Origin: Alternaria dauci
Lineage: Eukaryota > Ascomycota > Dothideomycetes > Pleosporales > Pleosporaceae
Direction of reading: 5' to 3'
Assembly (NCBI RefSeq): GCF_042100115.1
Contig: NC_091278.1
Span: forward strand, 186,001 to 250,000
DNA length: 64,000 nt
Shown: piece after piece, positions 1 through 10,748 of the stretch
How the letters are laid out: the number at the start of each line of letters is the position of its first letter
Position numbering within the stretch: the stretch's first letter is position 1
Notes under the pieces: model-generated
Seen by the model: the letters and a program-made list of their open reading frames with translations, nothing else
Database searches by the model: none
What the model was told of the DNA's origin: nothing
Position numbers and translations under genes: made by a program

Positions 1-640
1 CCGCCACTTCGACCCCTCTGCGCTCCCGCCCAAGGAGACGACCGCCGCCAGCAAGTTTGCCGCCTCGGCCCAGCGCACCGTCGACGACTCGGGCCTCAAG
101 GGCACCCGCATATCGAAAAAGGACACCGAGGAGGAGAGCTACTTTGCCGGCACCGGTGGAAAGAAGGGCAAGAAGGGCAAGAAGGGCGGCGCGGCTGCTG
201 CTCCTGGCAAGTTCAACCTCAACATTGGCATCATCGAGGAGCTGGCCAAGGTCGGCGTCGACCCCCCGTCCAACCAGGAGGAAGTCCCTGCCACCGTTGA
301 GAAGCTCCAGGCTAAGCTCAAGCACTGGAAAGAGGACCAGGACCGCCAGACCAAGGAGGTAAGTCACCATGTATCCGCCTGCTAGGGCTCTGCTGACTGT
401 CTATAGAACATCGCCAAGGCGCAAAAGGAGATTGACCGTCTCGAGGCCGAGGAGGCCGAGGAAGACGCTGCAAACGGCAGCACAGACGCCGCCCGCAAGC
501 CCGCGCAGAAGAACCAAGCCGTCAACGGCAGCGCTTCTGCCGAGGCCGAGCACAACCAGGAAAAGGACGCCGCGGCCGACGCTGCCGATGAGCTCAAGAA
601 GGCGTCGATTGAGGACAAGGAGACTGCTGCCGACGCATAG
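1..640 (+). CDS. bfr1: Nuclear segregation protein BFR1 homologue, 3' part
   Basis: The 5' end lies outside the window; the open frame runs from base 2. Exon 2..358, a 48-bp intron 359..406 (GTAAGT...TATAG), then exon 407..640 ending in TAG. The visible protein begins near HFDPSALPPKETTAASKF, has a lysine/glycine run (KKGKKGKKGG) near residue 55, then FNLNIGIIEELAKVGVDPP and a charged coiled coil (KLQAKLKHWKEDQDRQTKE). The last 50 residues are Ala/Glu-rich and of low complexity. This order matches the C-terminal half of fungal Bfr1, a coiled-coil RNA-associated protein of polysomes and the ER that affects nuclear segregation and secretion in yeast. The family assignment rests on remembered conservation of the NIGIIEELAKVGV segment. 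Nothing suggests a defect. Confidence 0.85.
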
Positions 641-1379
641 AGGGCGCGCGTTGTCACGACTTGTCGCTAGAGGTCTTGGCCTCTCGGAACTTTGGGTCAT
701 ATATCCGGGACATTTGCATTTGCTTATTCTGGAATCTAGCCCACATCTTCATTTCTGGCTTGGAATCGGTGTATTCTCTGCTATTGTTCACGGGATACCA
801 GCATGGCATTGGACGGGGTCACGGAGTGGGGTATGACGGATGTTTTCTCTGTTAGATGCGCAAGCAGATGTAGAGGGATATCACCATCTTATTCTTAACG
901 TTGTTGTTATGCCCAGGCTGTTGTCCAGCATAGTGTGTACCACTCCGCCATGAGAACTTGGTTCTTAGCTTGGACAAGCATGACATGACGCAAGACCCTG
1001 AGCTACCTGCTAGACCACCCGTAAAACGAGCGCCGGGTGACACCAAATGAGGCTACCCCACATGGTGGGGTGGATGAATGTGGTTCCAATGCGCGCAGCG
1101 CTACGCATGACATCATCAGGGCAAACTCCATATTAGTACAAAGTCGCGCCATATCCTCCTGTTCTCTCTCACACAAACTGCCTACTACCAAACCACTCAT
1201 AACAAGGTATGCTCCAGCCTCGTCTCCTTTCTCATTGCATCGCAAGGACAGCGCAGAGACGTCTGCCTCGGACATTGTGCTGCGTACCGTCGCTGACGCC
1301 ATCTACGCAGCTACTACCTCGACACCACCACCACTACACCAATACCCCTCAACGCACATTCTCCACAACAACGTCCAAC
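641..1379. other. Intergenic: BFR1 3' flank and promoter of the BLI-3-like gene
   Basis: No coding frame in this 739-bp stretch is convincing. It holds the 3' UTR of the upstream gene, a C/A-rich leader (CACCACCACTAC repeats) just before the next start codon, and a perfect inverted repeat at 1055-1071. The open frames that cross it are interrupted and lack family features. Confidence 0.6.
1055..1071. promoter_or_regulatory. Perfect 7+7 inverted repeat ACCCCAC-ATG-GTGGGGT
   Basis: The 17-bp palindrome ACCCCACATGGTGGGGT lies about 310 bp upstream of the BLI-3-like start codon. The CCCCAC/GTGGGG arms resemble sites of C2H2 zinc-finger regulators (stress-type CCCC-core motifs). That role is inference from the motif and position only. 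Confidence 0.35.
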
Positions 1380-2139
1380 ATGTCTGGCTTCAGCAACGCA
1401 GACACGGGCTCCAAGACCGCGGACCCCTACACGCAAAAGAACCTCGAGGAGCCCTCTCTCAAGGAGAAATGCGAGGACCTGCTCAACTTTGTCGACAAGA
1501 CCAAGTTCTGTCTGCTAACCACACAGGTCGCTGACAGCGATCTGCTTGCCTCCCGTGCCATGGCGCTCGCCGCAAAGGTATATCCCCTTTCACCCACTCA
1601 TTCACCTATCCATCCACCCACTGCAACAGGTCGCTAATACATGTATGAATACAGGAGGGCCACGGCTTCGACCTCTTGTTCCACACCAACACCGAGTCTG
1701 GTAAGACGGACGATCTCAAGGAGCACAAGTCGGTTAACATTGGCTTCATCAACAACTCGGGCGAGTGGGCGTCGATCTCGGGACACGCGTCCATCGAGAC
1801 GGATCGCGAGGTTGTGAGGAAACACTATTCGCCAGCGCTCAAGGCTTGGATTGGGGATCTGGGGGATGGAAAGCATGATGGTGGACCAGAGGATCCGCGG
1901 ATCGGTAAGTGGAATACTCTACAGGAACTGTGTGTGGGGATGCGTGGACTGACTGACCGTGTTTTTTTGTAGGTATCATTCGTGTCAAGGCGAGCACGGC
2001 GCAGTATGCTGTGTCCAAGCGAACACAGATTGGTGGTCTCGTCGAGCTGGCAAAGGGTATTGCGACGGGCGAGGCGCCGAGCGTGAATAAGTTGAGGCAT
2101 CTTGATGAGGCGGAGATTCAGCAGTACAGGTCGCAGTAA
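1380..2139 (+). CDS. BLI-3-like FMN-binding split-barrel protein (pyridoxamine 5'-phosphate oxidase fold)
   Basis: Three exons (1380..1577, 1655..1904, 1973..2139) give 204 aa; introns are 77 and 68 bp and both junctions keep frame. The start MSGFSNADTGSKTADPYT follows a C/A-rich leader typical of fungal genes. Diagnostic segments are KFCLLTTQ (residues ~48-55, first split-barrel strands), SRAMALAAK, DLLFHTNTESGKTDDL, NIGFINNSGEWASISG and a C-terminal helix RHLDEAEIQQYRSQ. Length and motif order match the general-stress-protein-26-like family that includes Neurospora blue-light-induced BLI-3, about 200 aa. Members bind FMN in the cytosol and the substrate is usually unknown. Light control is suggested only by homology and the inverted repeat upstream. 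The gene looks intact. Confidence 0.85.
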
Positions 2140-2484
2140 ATGGCAAGCTCTTGGGAGATTTGTTTCAATTCACAATCACCATGGTCGCTAATGCTGCGAG
2201 AAGAGCGGCAAGATAGCTTGATGACGATTGATGGAACAGTAAAGAATCATAATAATTACTAGATTTGGCTGTGATGATACTTGGATCTGCTGTCGACATT
2301 GCAGAGTGAAGCTGTCTGTGGCAGGGGAGTGCGTTGGAGCTGTGATCTACATGACGTCACCACGGCGCGACATTCCGAGGTCGCGTCTCACACCTGCATC
2401 CGCGACATCCTTCACCCGACACAGCTCTTTCCTCTGAATAAGCCTCCCACCACACCCCTCAATCCCATCACCGCCTCTCCGAAA
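2140..2484. other. Short intergenic region with a CRE-like site
   Basis: 345 bp between two genes on the same strand. It contains the 3' UTR of the flavoprotein, a TGACGTCA palindrome, and a C-rich leader before the next ATG. No other feature is supported. Confidence 0.5.
2352..2359. promoter_or_regulatory. TGACGTCA, CRE / ATF-CREB-type bZIP site
   Basis: An exact 8-bp CRE palindrome lies 126 bp upstream of the SigF-like gene start. ATF/CREB-type bZIP factors (Atf1/AtfA class) bind this sequence in fungi and mediate stress responses. Function here is inferred from sequence and position. Confidence 0.45.
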
Positions 2485-3478
2485 ATGGAAGACCCAGGTA
2501 CGTCCCCTCCATCCACGCGACTGACGCGTCCAATGCGCTTCTTTCCATAGCAGTCCCACCACTCCTCCATTCATCCAACTATCCAACTAACATCCCCTCC
2601 CAGTCCAAGAAATCCCCACCGTCATCCACCTCCTCACACAATCCCCACCGTCGCTGCAACGCGCCACCATTGAAAAATATTTTACCCCCGACGCCGCCTT
2701 TTCGCACCCATTTTGCCGCACGTGGAGCCGTCCGAATTCGAGATGGCTGGTGCAGCGCACGTATCGGTGGTACAAGATTATGAGTCCGAGGATTGATTTG
2801 ACGGTGCAGAGTGTTGGTATGTATTGGCCTCTCCGTGTGGCGGTTTGAAGTTGGGGGTGTATGTGTGACTAATGAGGAGGAATAGCGTTTGACGAAAAGA
2901 ATCTAATTCTTTATGTTACGATATTTCAAATCTTTCGGATCTGGGCGGTGCCATTTTATTACGCGCCCGTGAGACTTACGACGGTTTTGTATTTGCGCCG
3001 CTCGGGTGCGCCGCCGTCGTACGCGGATATCGCGTCCTCTCCCTCTCCATCTACCTCCACCTCCGCGGAAACGAAACCTAAACCAAACCACTCCCTCCTC
3101 GCGGACCTGACCTCGCAAAAGCCAAATCCACCGTCCACTACCGCCACATCTTCAAAACCTCTCTATTATATCGCCAAACAAGACGATCTATATCAAGTCG
3201 ACCAATGGATTCGATTCATTGCGCCGGGCGCGTGGATGTTGATATGGTTGTGGCAGGTGTGGGCGACTGTGTTTTGTGTGGCGGGCACGGTGCTGTTGTG
3301 GCCTGTGACGTGGGTGGAAGAGAATTGGGGGTGGGGGAGTGTTGGGGTAGAGAAAGGAGGGAAGATGCGAGTAGAAGGGGAGAAGACGGGGGGTATGGGG
3401 AAAGAGGTTAATGGGGATGGGCTATCAAAGGAAGAAGTGGTGAGCAGGAGTGGGGCGCGGGGGAGGGTTGTTGGGTGA
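2485..3478 (+). CDS. SigF-like NTF2-like domain protein with a C-terminal membrane segment
   Basis: Exons 2485..2497 (MEDP plus one base), 2604..2816 and 2886..3478 join in frame to 272 aa. The N-terminal half carries the family signature: QEIPTVIHLLTQSPPSLQ, then YFTPDAAFSHPFCRTWS, RWYKIMSPRIDL, AFDEKNLILYVTIFQIF and PFYYAPVRLTTVLYL. This is the NTF2-like fold found in many fungal hypothetical proteins. A Ser/Thr/Pro loop (residues ~145-180) interrupts the domain before YYIAKQDDLYQVDQWIRF. Residues ~195-225 (APGAWMLIWLWQVWATVF...) form a hydrophobic membrane segment ending in TWVEENWGWG; the tail is Gly/Lys-rich. Molecular function is unknown. The 13-nt first coding exon is short, but the next exon matches the family only when joined to it. 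Confidence 0.75.
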
Positions 3479-4277
3479 GTGGAGGGGTGTGGTAGTGGGT
3501 CATGGGGTGGGGATGTGCTTGTGGTAGCTATATGTAATATGGGCGATGTGTATAGGAATTGGACTTGATGCTGATTCTCACGCCCTCGGCCGATTGCCTG
3601 ATATGCTGCTGTGAGTTCTGGAATGTATGAAAAGCGAGAAGTCAGGATAGGAAATAATGGGCATCTGCGTTGTGACTTCTTGGCCACGACGTTACGTGTG
3701 AGAGAATGAGAATGTTAATGTCGTTTGGTCTACTTTGTACGTGTGTTCATGCGATATTGCAAAGGGCTAGGATTTGGTTTGAGTTGGATGGATTATGAAG
3801 ACATGTTTGCTATGGCCTAACATACCCCAGGCCCTAGCAATGCCAAAGGCGGCATGTTTGTTCTCTATAGTACCTAGGTCGTATGAAACCTAGTAGTACG
3901 CTATCAAATGGGTGTAGTACAACCAGTGATGGGTATAGGTTAGGTTGATGTCTTACAGATTCTGCCTAACCCTTACTTAGCTACATCTAGGATGTACCTG
4001 TAAGTCGGCGATGAATTCACCGAACTTCCATACCCATTGCAGAACCCGCAATTACTGAGCTAGACCGAATCAAGTCTAGGCGCTGACATGCTTCTACAAA
4101 TCTACCAATGCACACGCAGTGTGCGCCAACGTGTGAATCATGTACCTCATTTGACTTACCCTGCATATGCTGTTGGCTAGCGGCACGGTTTGTGTAAGCA
4201 ATACACAGGGCACCGTGCTCCCCAATATGCCCCTCCTTCCCTCATCTTCCACTCCTCTTTCTTGTGCGAAACTCACC
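3479..4277. other. Intergenic region, no gene seen
   Basis: 799 bp without a supported coding frame. An in-frame extension of the next gene begins at 4167, but the ATG at 4278 has the better context. The AT-leaning tract 3840-4100 includes repeated CCTAG/CTAGG words and may be an old degraded insertion; no element ends were found. Confidence 0.4.
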
Positions 4278-5945
4278 ATGGAGAATATCCACGACAAGCT
4301 TCGCAAGTGCCAGCCTATTGTCGAAGACCTACTTAAGATAAGCGGCTCCCCCGGATTCGCCATTGGTGCGTACCAGCATGGCAAGATTGTTCATGAAGAC
4401 TACTACGGCCTACGCGACGTCGAAAAAAAGCTTCCAGTCAACAGAGACACGATTTTCCATGTCGCTTCGTTGACCAAAGCTATAACTGCTGCAGGTGTTG
4501 GCATTCTGGTTGACCGTGGCGATCTAGATTGGAGCACACCAGTGGAAGATATCCTGCCTTTCTTCAAGGACAACACTGCCGAGAAATCGAAACTGACGGT
4601 ATCAGATTTCCTGAGCCATAGGACAGGAATCACGTGGGGAGACGCTCTCTACCTGCAGTCGAACAACAACCTCATGCTGTCGAAAAGCGAAAGCATGAGA
4701 ACATTTCAGTACCTACCGACAGTAGCAGCTCCACGTAGTCGACTTCTCTACAACAACCACGCATACAATATTCCAGGGTTGGTCATCGAAGAATTGGCTA
4801 AACAGCCTTACGGTGAATTCCTTCAGGATAACATCTTCGGCCCTTTGAATATGGCTCGCACCTTCACCAGGAATCCAGACGATCCCAACGTGGCGGTACC
4901 ATACAAAATATTGAGCAATGGAACTTCTTTCCAGATCCTATTCTCCGAAGCATCGTCTGACACAATCATGTTATCTGCTGTCTCTGTGCGCACGACCATG
5001 GCTGACATACTGCACCTGTATGGAGCTATGCTCGAAAAGCTCAGCGCCTTGATTCCCCGTGAAAGACCACACAATGCAAGAGATGCGGATGTCCCAAGCA
5101 GATGTCATGGCGTCGTCATGGCGTCTGGCCCTGATTCCACAGACAGCGGCCCTGGCACTACCAATCCAATCAAACAAGTCAACCAACTATTCCGTCCACA
5201 CATCGCGAAGAATGCCGACACGTTGTACGAACAAATGGTTGCTCTTGGATGGATGCGGACGTAGCTTCCCGGAAGGCTTGATTTCGGGTGGAACTCATCA
5301 AATGTATTGGCAATGCCACTCTTCGGGCAAGGGTACCCTGAGAAATTAGCACTCTGGCACGGCGGGAATATGCCTGGTACCACGGTGGCTGCGATACTAT
5401 TACCAGAAACTCAGACCGCAGTCGTTGTCATGCAGAACTCGCTGGGCCTATGTGACGCTGCTGATCTGACTGCTCAACTGCTCTTGGACTGCCTCTTCCT
5501 TGAGGAACCACAGTACGACTACGTATCTTTGGCTGAAGAAGCGACAAAGAACGGTTTGGCGAGGATGGAAAAGGTTGCAGAACAGCTGGAGGATGAGCGA
5601 GAACATGGGACTAATCACAGGCCTTTTGATGAGTATACTAGTGTCTACGAAAATGCAATCAAGACCTAGATCATCCAAGTTGGACTCGATAGTTTCGGAG
5701 GTCAATTCTTGAGATTCCAAGGGCGTTTGGACGAGGAGTACGCACTGCGACACTACCACTATGACGTGTTTGCGTGGAATCTGTCTTACGATGAAACCGT
5801 CAAAAGAGCACAATACTGCAGGCCGTATACCTTTTACCGATTTCATTTCGAGGCGCAGGATGATCTTATCTCCTTCTTGAGGTGGTATCATGATCCCAAT
5901 ATTGCGAAGGGAGAGGTTTTCGTAAGACGCAGAGATCATGTGTAA
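4278..5945 (+). pseudogene. Beta-lactamase / transpeptidase-fold serine hydrolase with two in-frame TAG codons
   Basis: A single uninterrupted frame of 556 codons from CACCATGG at 4278 to TAA at 5943. It carries class C beta-lactamase-type motifs: HVASLTKAIT (S64-x-x-K67), LYNNHAYNIPG (Y158-x-N region) and LWHGGNMPG (H361-G-G). The frame is broken only by TAG at 5262-5264 (codon 329) and TAG at 5667-5669 (codon 464). Coding similarity continues past both: LPGRLDFGW follows the first, FQGRLDEEYALRHYHYDVF the second. In relatives the first position is normally Gln (RTQLPG), so CAG to TAG, a CpA to TpA change, explains it. No frameshift or intron signal accounts for the stops. Relatives are secreted or cytosolic esterase/peptidase-like enzymes, some in metabolite clusters. 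Readthrough is possible but unsupported; I call it a young pseudogene. Confidence 0.8.
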
Positions 5946-6753
5946 AACCAACCATTAGATTACATGACGCGACTTCTGTTATCTACAGTCGAACAACAGC
6001 ATCATGTTATGGCAAGCGACAGCTCTAACTCATTCCAGTACGCATCCTCGGCGTCAGCACTATTTGGTAGTGTTTCTACAAATATCAATTGTTCTACAGA
6101 AAAATAGGAAACCTTTGCATCTATAGTGCCTAGCGGTTTAGTTGGGGTCGTAATACAGCCTCGTAAGTCTTATCTTGATCAGACCATCTCCAGCCTCCAA
6201 TAGCATGCAACGCGCAAGCAAATCGGAAGTGTTGCACGAGGCGCCACCACCCACAGCCTACTTCACAAGCAATATCTAGTCTGCTGCGCATTCATTTTTG
6301 GATCATTCAGAGTCCTCTACCTACACATGGTAAGGCAGATTGCTATTTTTACCTTCTGTCCATCTGCACTTGGAAGTAAGTGGTTACCTCCTGGTCCATA
6401 TGAGCAGATCTCCACTCAGAGCATAGGGAGATTGAACACACAATGAGGGCGCATGAACATCTCGATCGCTAGGATAAATGATTGGAGCAATGATCTGGCG
6501 TGCAAGGAAAAGTCTGGGTCGTCGCTCAGCTGATGCATGTCGACGCATGCGTGCTAGCAATAGGATGTGGCTTACCAGCTGAGCCTTGTTGGTGGGGTAC
6601 AATAGTTCAGCGGAGACGTACGAAAGAAGCGCATACATCTTATAACACCTACATTCATTTGCAGTAATCTTGCTGAAAGCTGTCACCCACCGATAGTCAT
6701 TTTCTCCTTTGCGCAACTCGAACAGCCGGCTTACAGGCCGATGACCACCCTCT
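5946..6753. other. Intergenic region and 5' leader
   Basis: 808 bp without a credible gene. The long minus-strand frame at 6384-6791 lies antisense to the leader of the next gene and shows no recognisable domain. Confidence 0.4.
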
Positions 6754-6776
6754 ATGAACAACTCGACACGATATGA
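6741..6776 (+). promoter_or_regulatory. Possible upstream ORF overlapping the next start codon
   Basis: An ATG at 6741 opens an 11-codon frame (MTTLYEQLDTI, TGA at 6774) that overlaps the putative main ATG at 6754 in another frame. If transcribed, it could lower initiation at the main start, or the true start may differ. Confidence 0.3.
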
Positions 6777-8155
6777 TTTCACCGAGCTCAACCAGTTGGA
6801 CTACGAGGATTACAATTGCAGTAGCGTTATAAACATTTGGAATTACTTCCAATACAAAAACACAGGGGAGGCTAGATATAATATCGGATATGATAACGAG
6901 GAGGGCGTCTATCATTCCATTATGCAGGGTTTCGAGGCTGTCCAAAACGGTTCCCTGGAAGCTCCAACGATGGACGAAGACTTTTGGAACTGGGCTGTCA
7001 ACCGTGGAAGTCTTCAATATGATGTCTTGAATATGGGCTGGAATAATTGCTCCGAAAAGATGTGCGAAGCTCTCGGCTGGGAGGGTAGTCCTGACATTGC
7101 TGGAGTCGGTGTAAGTATCATCCTCGTGATACTCACTTCAAGACCACCATGTGCTAATCGACTTAGATGCTGGCTACGTACATAATACAGGCTGTTCTGA
7201 TCACGGTCTACATTGCCGGAATACTCACGACCGACCTCAACCAACGATCGAATCGACCAGGGATGTGGCCACCGCTCTCACGCATCCTATGCGCAGTACT
7301 CGACACAACTCGCGAATTTCTTTCGACATCAGCAATATTCTCGCTTGCCTTGTTGGTCGCATCCGTGTGTTCGGTTACCCAAGAGGAGGCGTTCGAAAGT
7401 TCAACAACATGGATACTTTTGCTGGTCATACCTTTATACTCAGTCCTCGCAGTATTAGTGCTACATCTTGCAGCATGGGAGATGCTTCAAAGATACAAGG
7501 GGCGAGTATTGGTGCTACTGATCATAGACGTCATGGTCATCGTTCTAGCCGCACGCAGTTCGATCGCTTATAACGGCGGAGCCTATGGATGGGGTTGGAA
7601 AGATTTTGATCCATCATATGAAGAAAGTCCATGTCTGAAGGTCACTTCATTCAATAGTATGGCAATCTTCTTCTGGACTGTCGCTGGATTCTTGTGTCTC
7701 GGTGTTACAACATATCTCGTCGATTTCCTTTTTTCTCTGGCCCGGAATCGACCTGGACTATTGGAACGACTCCCAGGCATGATAAGATGGGCAATAATCA
7801 GTGTGGGTTTGTGCGCCATGTGGTATCTCATCGCTTGGTTCGTGAAGTTGACCCTCGACATACGATCTCGCGCCGGAGAGAACAACGCGGACAACCGATG
7901 GACATTTGGACAGGTGCTGGCGCTTTCCACATGGTCAGTATCAGATTTTCGGAACTCGTGTGACTCATATACTAACTTGTGTCAATCGGCAGGGTCCCTT
8001 TCCTGATAGAATTTGGGTATAACATATGGGAAGGGCCAAAGAAAGCAAACGAAGCGCATTCGAATTATCCATCCAAGTCGGTCTTACAGGATTCCTTTGC
8101 AATGCGAGCACCAGGAGGAGACGAAGAAAGAGGCAGATTTGCATTGCTCGAGTGA
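6754..8155 (+). CDS. Polytopic membrane protein, unknown family
   Basis: Exons 6754..7110, 7167..7933 and 7993..8155 join in frame to about 428 aa; introns are 56 and 59 bp. The N-terminal ~118 residues are soluble, Asn/Tyr/Cys-rich and probably extracytoplasmic (NCSSVINIWNYF, NNCSEKMCEALGW, with possible N-glycosylation sites). They are followed by about seven hydrophobic helices, for example TYIIQAVLITVYIAGIL, FSLALLVASVC, LLLVIPLYSVLAVLVL and AIISVGLCAMWYLIAWF. I recognise no catalytic motif; it resembles fungal hypothetical membrane proteins. The 3' end is uncertain. The first stop is TGA 8153, but GTGAGT at 8152 with AG at 8212 could splice to a frame (DNAIDTFVSGLAVSLNDL), and a further acidic frame ends at TAG 8507. 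I could not connect those exons without a weak junction. Confidence 0.6.
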
Positions 8156-8636
8156 GTGCCACATAGGGTACCTTGCTGTGAACAATTTCTTCCATAATCC
8201 TTTTGGTCTTAGTAATGCAATAGACACTTTTGTATCCGGACTTGCCGTGAGTCTCAACGATCTGAACGAACAGGGTCTTTCAAATGAGAGAATTCGCAAG
8301 CAACAGAATGCTGGCCGTGAGTCGTCACACCTGGTGGTAACTCAGTAATGTCAACGCTAACATTGGCAAAGCAACGAAGAAGCTCCCAGCGCCAAACACT
8401 ACCTCCCAGGTGCCCCAGAAAAGCTTGCCCCCAGCTACCACACAAAGGAGAATACCGATGAATACGAAGAAGCATCTGACAAAATCCCACATAGTTTCGA
8501 CATATAGTCCATGCAGTTCAACGTATCTACTCTGTGGTCGAGGCTGTAGCGGTCGGGGTGACTAAGATGGCAGAAATATCTTGCTTGATGGTGTTGATGT
8601 TAGCAGGGTTTTACATTGTGTTCAACCGGGACCTAC

Positions 8637-9506
8637 CTGTATTGATGGATGAAGCAGTGTCCCTCAAAGCCGTTGAGTATATCTTGAGAACGGGCACCAG
8701 CTGGGTTGAGAAAGTAAGAGGAAAGGAAAGGCGCAGTTTCAATCCACTGGGGCTGATCGTTGCAAGTTTCCCATATGAAAAATGGGCAGGCTGTTTCACT
8801 GTTTGTTGAATCGTAGACTGGACAACCACTGTTTCGATGTTGCTATCCCCCTGAGCTGTCGCGATAGCAATCCCATGGATCATCACTATAGTCGAGGTTG
8901 GTCGTGATATCAATGGTCGTCATGGCTTTTTCTCGCTGCTCAGAATATATTTTTCCAGGGCTAGCCAGGTCCAAAGGTTTAGCGAAAGCTAGGAATCTCG
9001 TGGAAGAACGGCTGATTATCCGAAACTGTACTTGACGTCAGTATAGATACGCATGCTACGGTATGGCTGGAACATACAGTGACAGGTTTGAGTCTACTGA
9101 ATTTTCGAAAACAGAACCACCTTCGCAAGAAGCCAATTTGTTTAGCGTACTGTTTTGCCAATGAAGCGAAGATCTCATCTTCATTCTTGGGATCGGCAAT
9201 TGGAACGTCCACAACACAAGTAGGACATCTTTCAGAGTCTTCCGACCCCCAAAGCAAGAACACACAGCTTGCACCATCTTTTTTGTCAGCTTCCTTTTGG
9301 AAGTAGGTGAAAATGTCATCTTCAGGCCGCTCTGACGGCTTTGGCGATATGTCGTGCATGCGCCCCGGCTGTCTGTTCTCGGGAATCTTTAGGCCATGGT
9401 TGGAAGCAATCTGGATTCCAGTCGCTTCCGTCGCAACGTCTTTTGTGCTGGCCCTGGCGAGAGCTCTAGGCGGCGGTGCCGGAGGTTTTGCAAACAACGG
9501 TAACAT
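8637..9506 (-). pseudogene. Unknown conserved fungal protein with a premature TAG
   Basis: Starts with ATG at 9506: a proline-rich N-terminus (FAKPPAPPPRALARAS), then EDDIFTYFQKEADKKDGASC, FLLWGSEDSERCPTCVVDVP and FLRRWFCFRKFSRLKPVT. A 52-bp intron 9026..9077 (GTATGT...ACAG) joins to FRIISRSSTRFLAFAKPLD. The frame meets TAG at 8843-8845 after DYSDDPWDCYRDSSGG. Past it the same frame stays open for 69 codons (ACPFFIWETC, FLSSYFLNPAGARSQDILNGF) and ends at a good splice donor (AG|GTAGGT at 8636). I know this protein type only as Pleosporales-like hypothetical proteins of unknown function. The interrupting codon may once have been CAG or TGG. A genuine stop at 8843 is the alternative; then the protein is about 203 aa and intact. 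The gene converges on the preceding membrane-protein gene. Confidence 0.5.
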
Positions 9507-10748
9507 GATATGGATTGAAGTGAATAATGTCGACTGAAGACGACAACGGAGAAGAGTGGCTCATATCTGTAAAGCCACAACACTGCAACTTGTGCAAACG
9601 ACAACTAGGCAACACTACGCCTCATAACTACCTGCATGTTCCAATGCGAGGGATCAAGGCAGACAAGCAGAAATGCTTTTCATTTCCTACTTTGCATACG
9701 AGGCTGAAGACAGTGCCTGTTTGTGGCGAAGCAAGGCTGATATTGCCATGACCTGCCGCAACCTTGTTCATAACATTCGTCAGAAGTGCTAGACAGAGCT
9801 CTCAAATTGCAGTGATGCCGAATGGGAAAGTCTGATACGCGTTGTAAGATTTGCATGCTACCGAAACGCCGAAGACGTCATGCACAGCTGACTTGTCTGA
9901 GAATCTGCTCGCCTCAGGTATTCGAAACCCGGCGTGGAGATGTTCAGGTTTGAGATGTAGAGCCTGACATTTGTCTGGATCCCCAGCGCGGGGAACGGTT
10001 AAGTTGCGAAACGCGTGGAGTGGACTCTGAGTGGAGTGAGCCGGAAGGGCTCACCTCGACGATCCTGGTCGGTGTTGCAGTAGCTTGTTGACGTGGCAGC
10101 AACTGAGCAGCGACTGCACGGCGGAGGATGCGGGATCACGGTCCTCCCACGAAGCAATAACAAAAATGGTTCACCACTGGACAGAACTCAGCCTCGAATG
10201 CACTATCGCGACGCGGATCGACGGATTCAGCGGATGGCGGAGGCGTCGAGGGAGGAGGGCGAGCGGTGATAGGACCCACATTGTGGGGTATCGTCGCTTG
10301 ACGGGCTTGTCGCAACGTCATTGGGTAGCAGCGCGGCACTTCCGGTCCACTCCCGGTCGACAGCCAACGTTGACTGCATATGCACGGCGTGGCTGGCCTG
10401 GCTGAATTTCCTCGTCGTTGCTTCTTCGAGTTCACCATGCATTCTCCTCGTCTTCCGTGTACCGCAGTGCCATGATGATGGCGCACGCCAGCTGTGACGT
10501 TCCCCAGGCCTTGAGGCGTACCACGACATGCACCGTTTGCTTGCGTTGCCCTTTTCAGCTTCTCTCGTCGCACTGCGTGTGCTTGTAATCGCTTCAGCAT
10601 GCAAGGAATCGCACATCGCGTCACAGTCTATATTCACTCTCCTCACACCATCGCCATCCCCGCACCAGGCCTTTGCCGCCAATATCAGTTTCATTGACGC
10701 AATCTCCGCTCTGCTGACAGCAGCTGTGCCCTGTGACCTCTACATAGC
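9507..10748. other. Intergenic region, no gene supported
   Basis: 1242 bp between a minus-strand and a plus-strand gene, so it should hold both promoters. Several 70-160 codon frames exist on both strands at 10085-10700, but they are Arg/Ser-rich, mutually overlapping and domain-free, as expected from GC-rich non-coding DNA. Confidence 0.4.
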
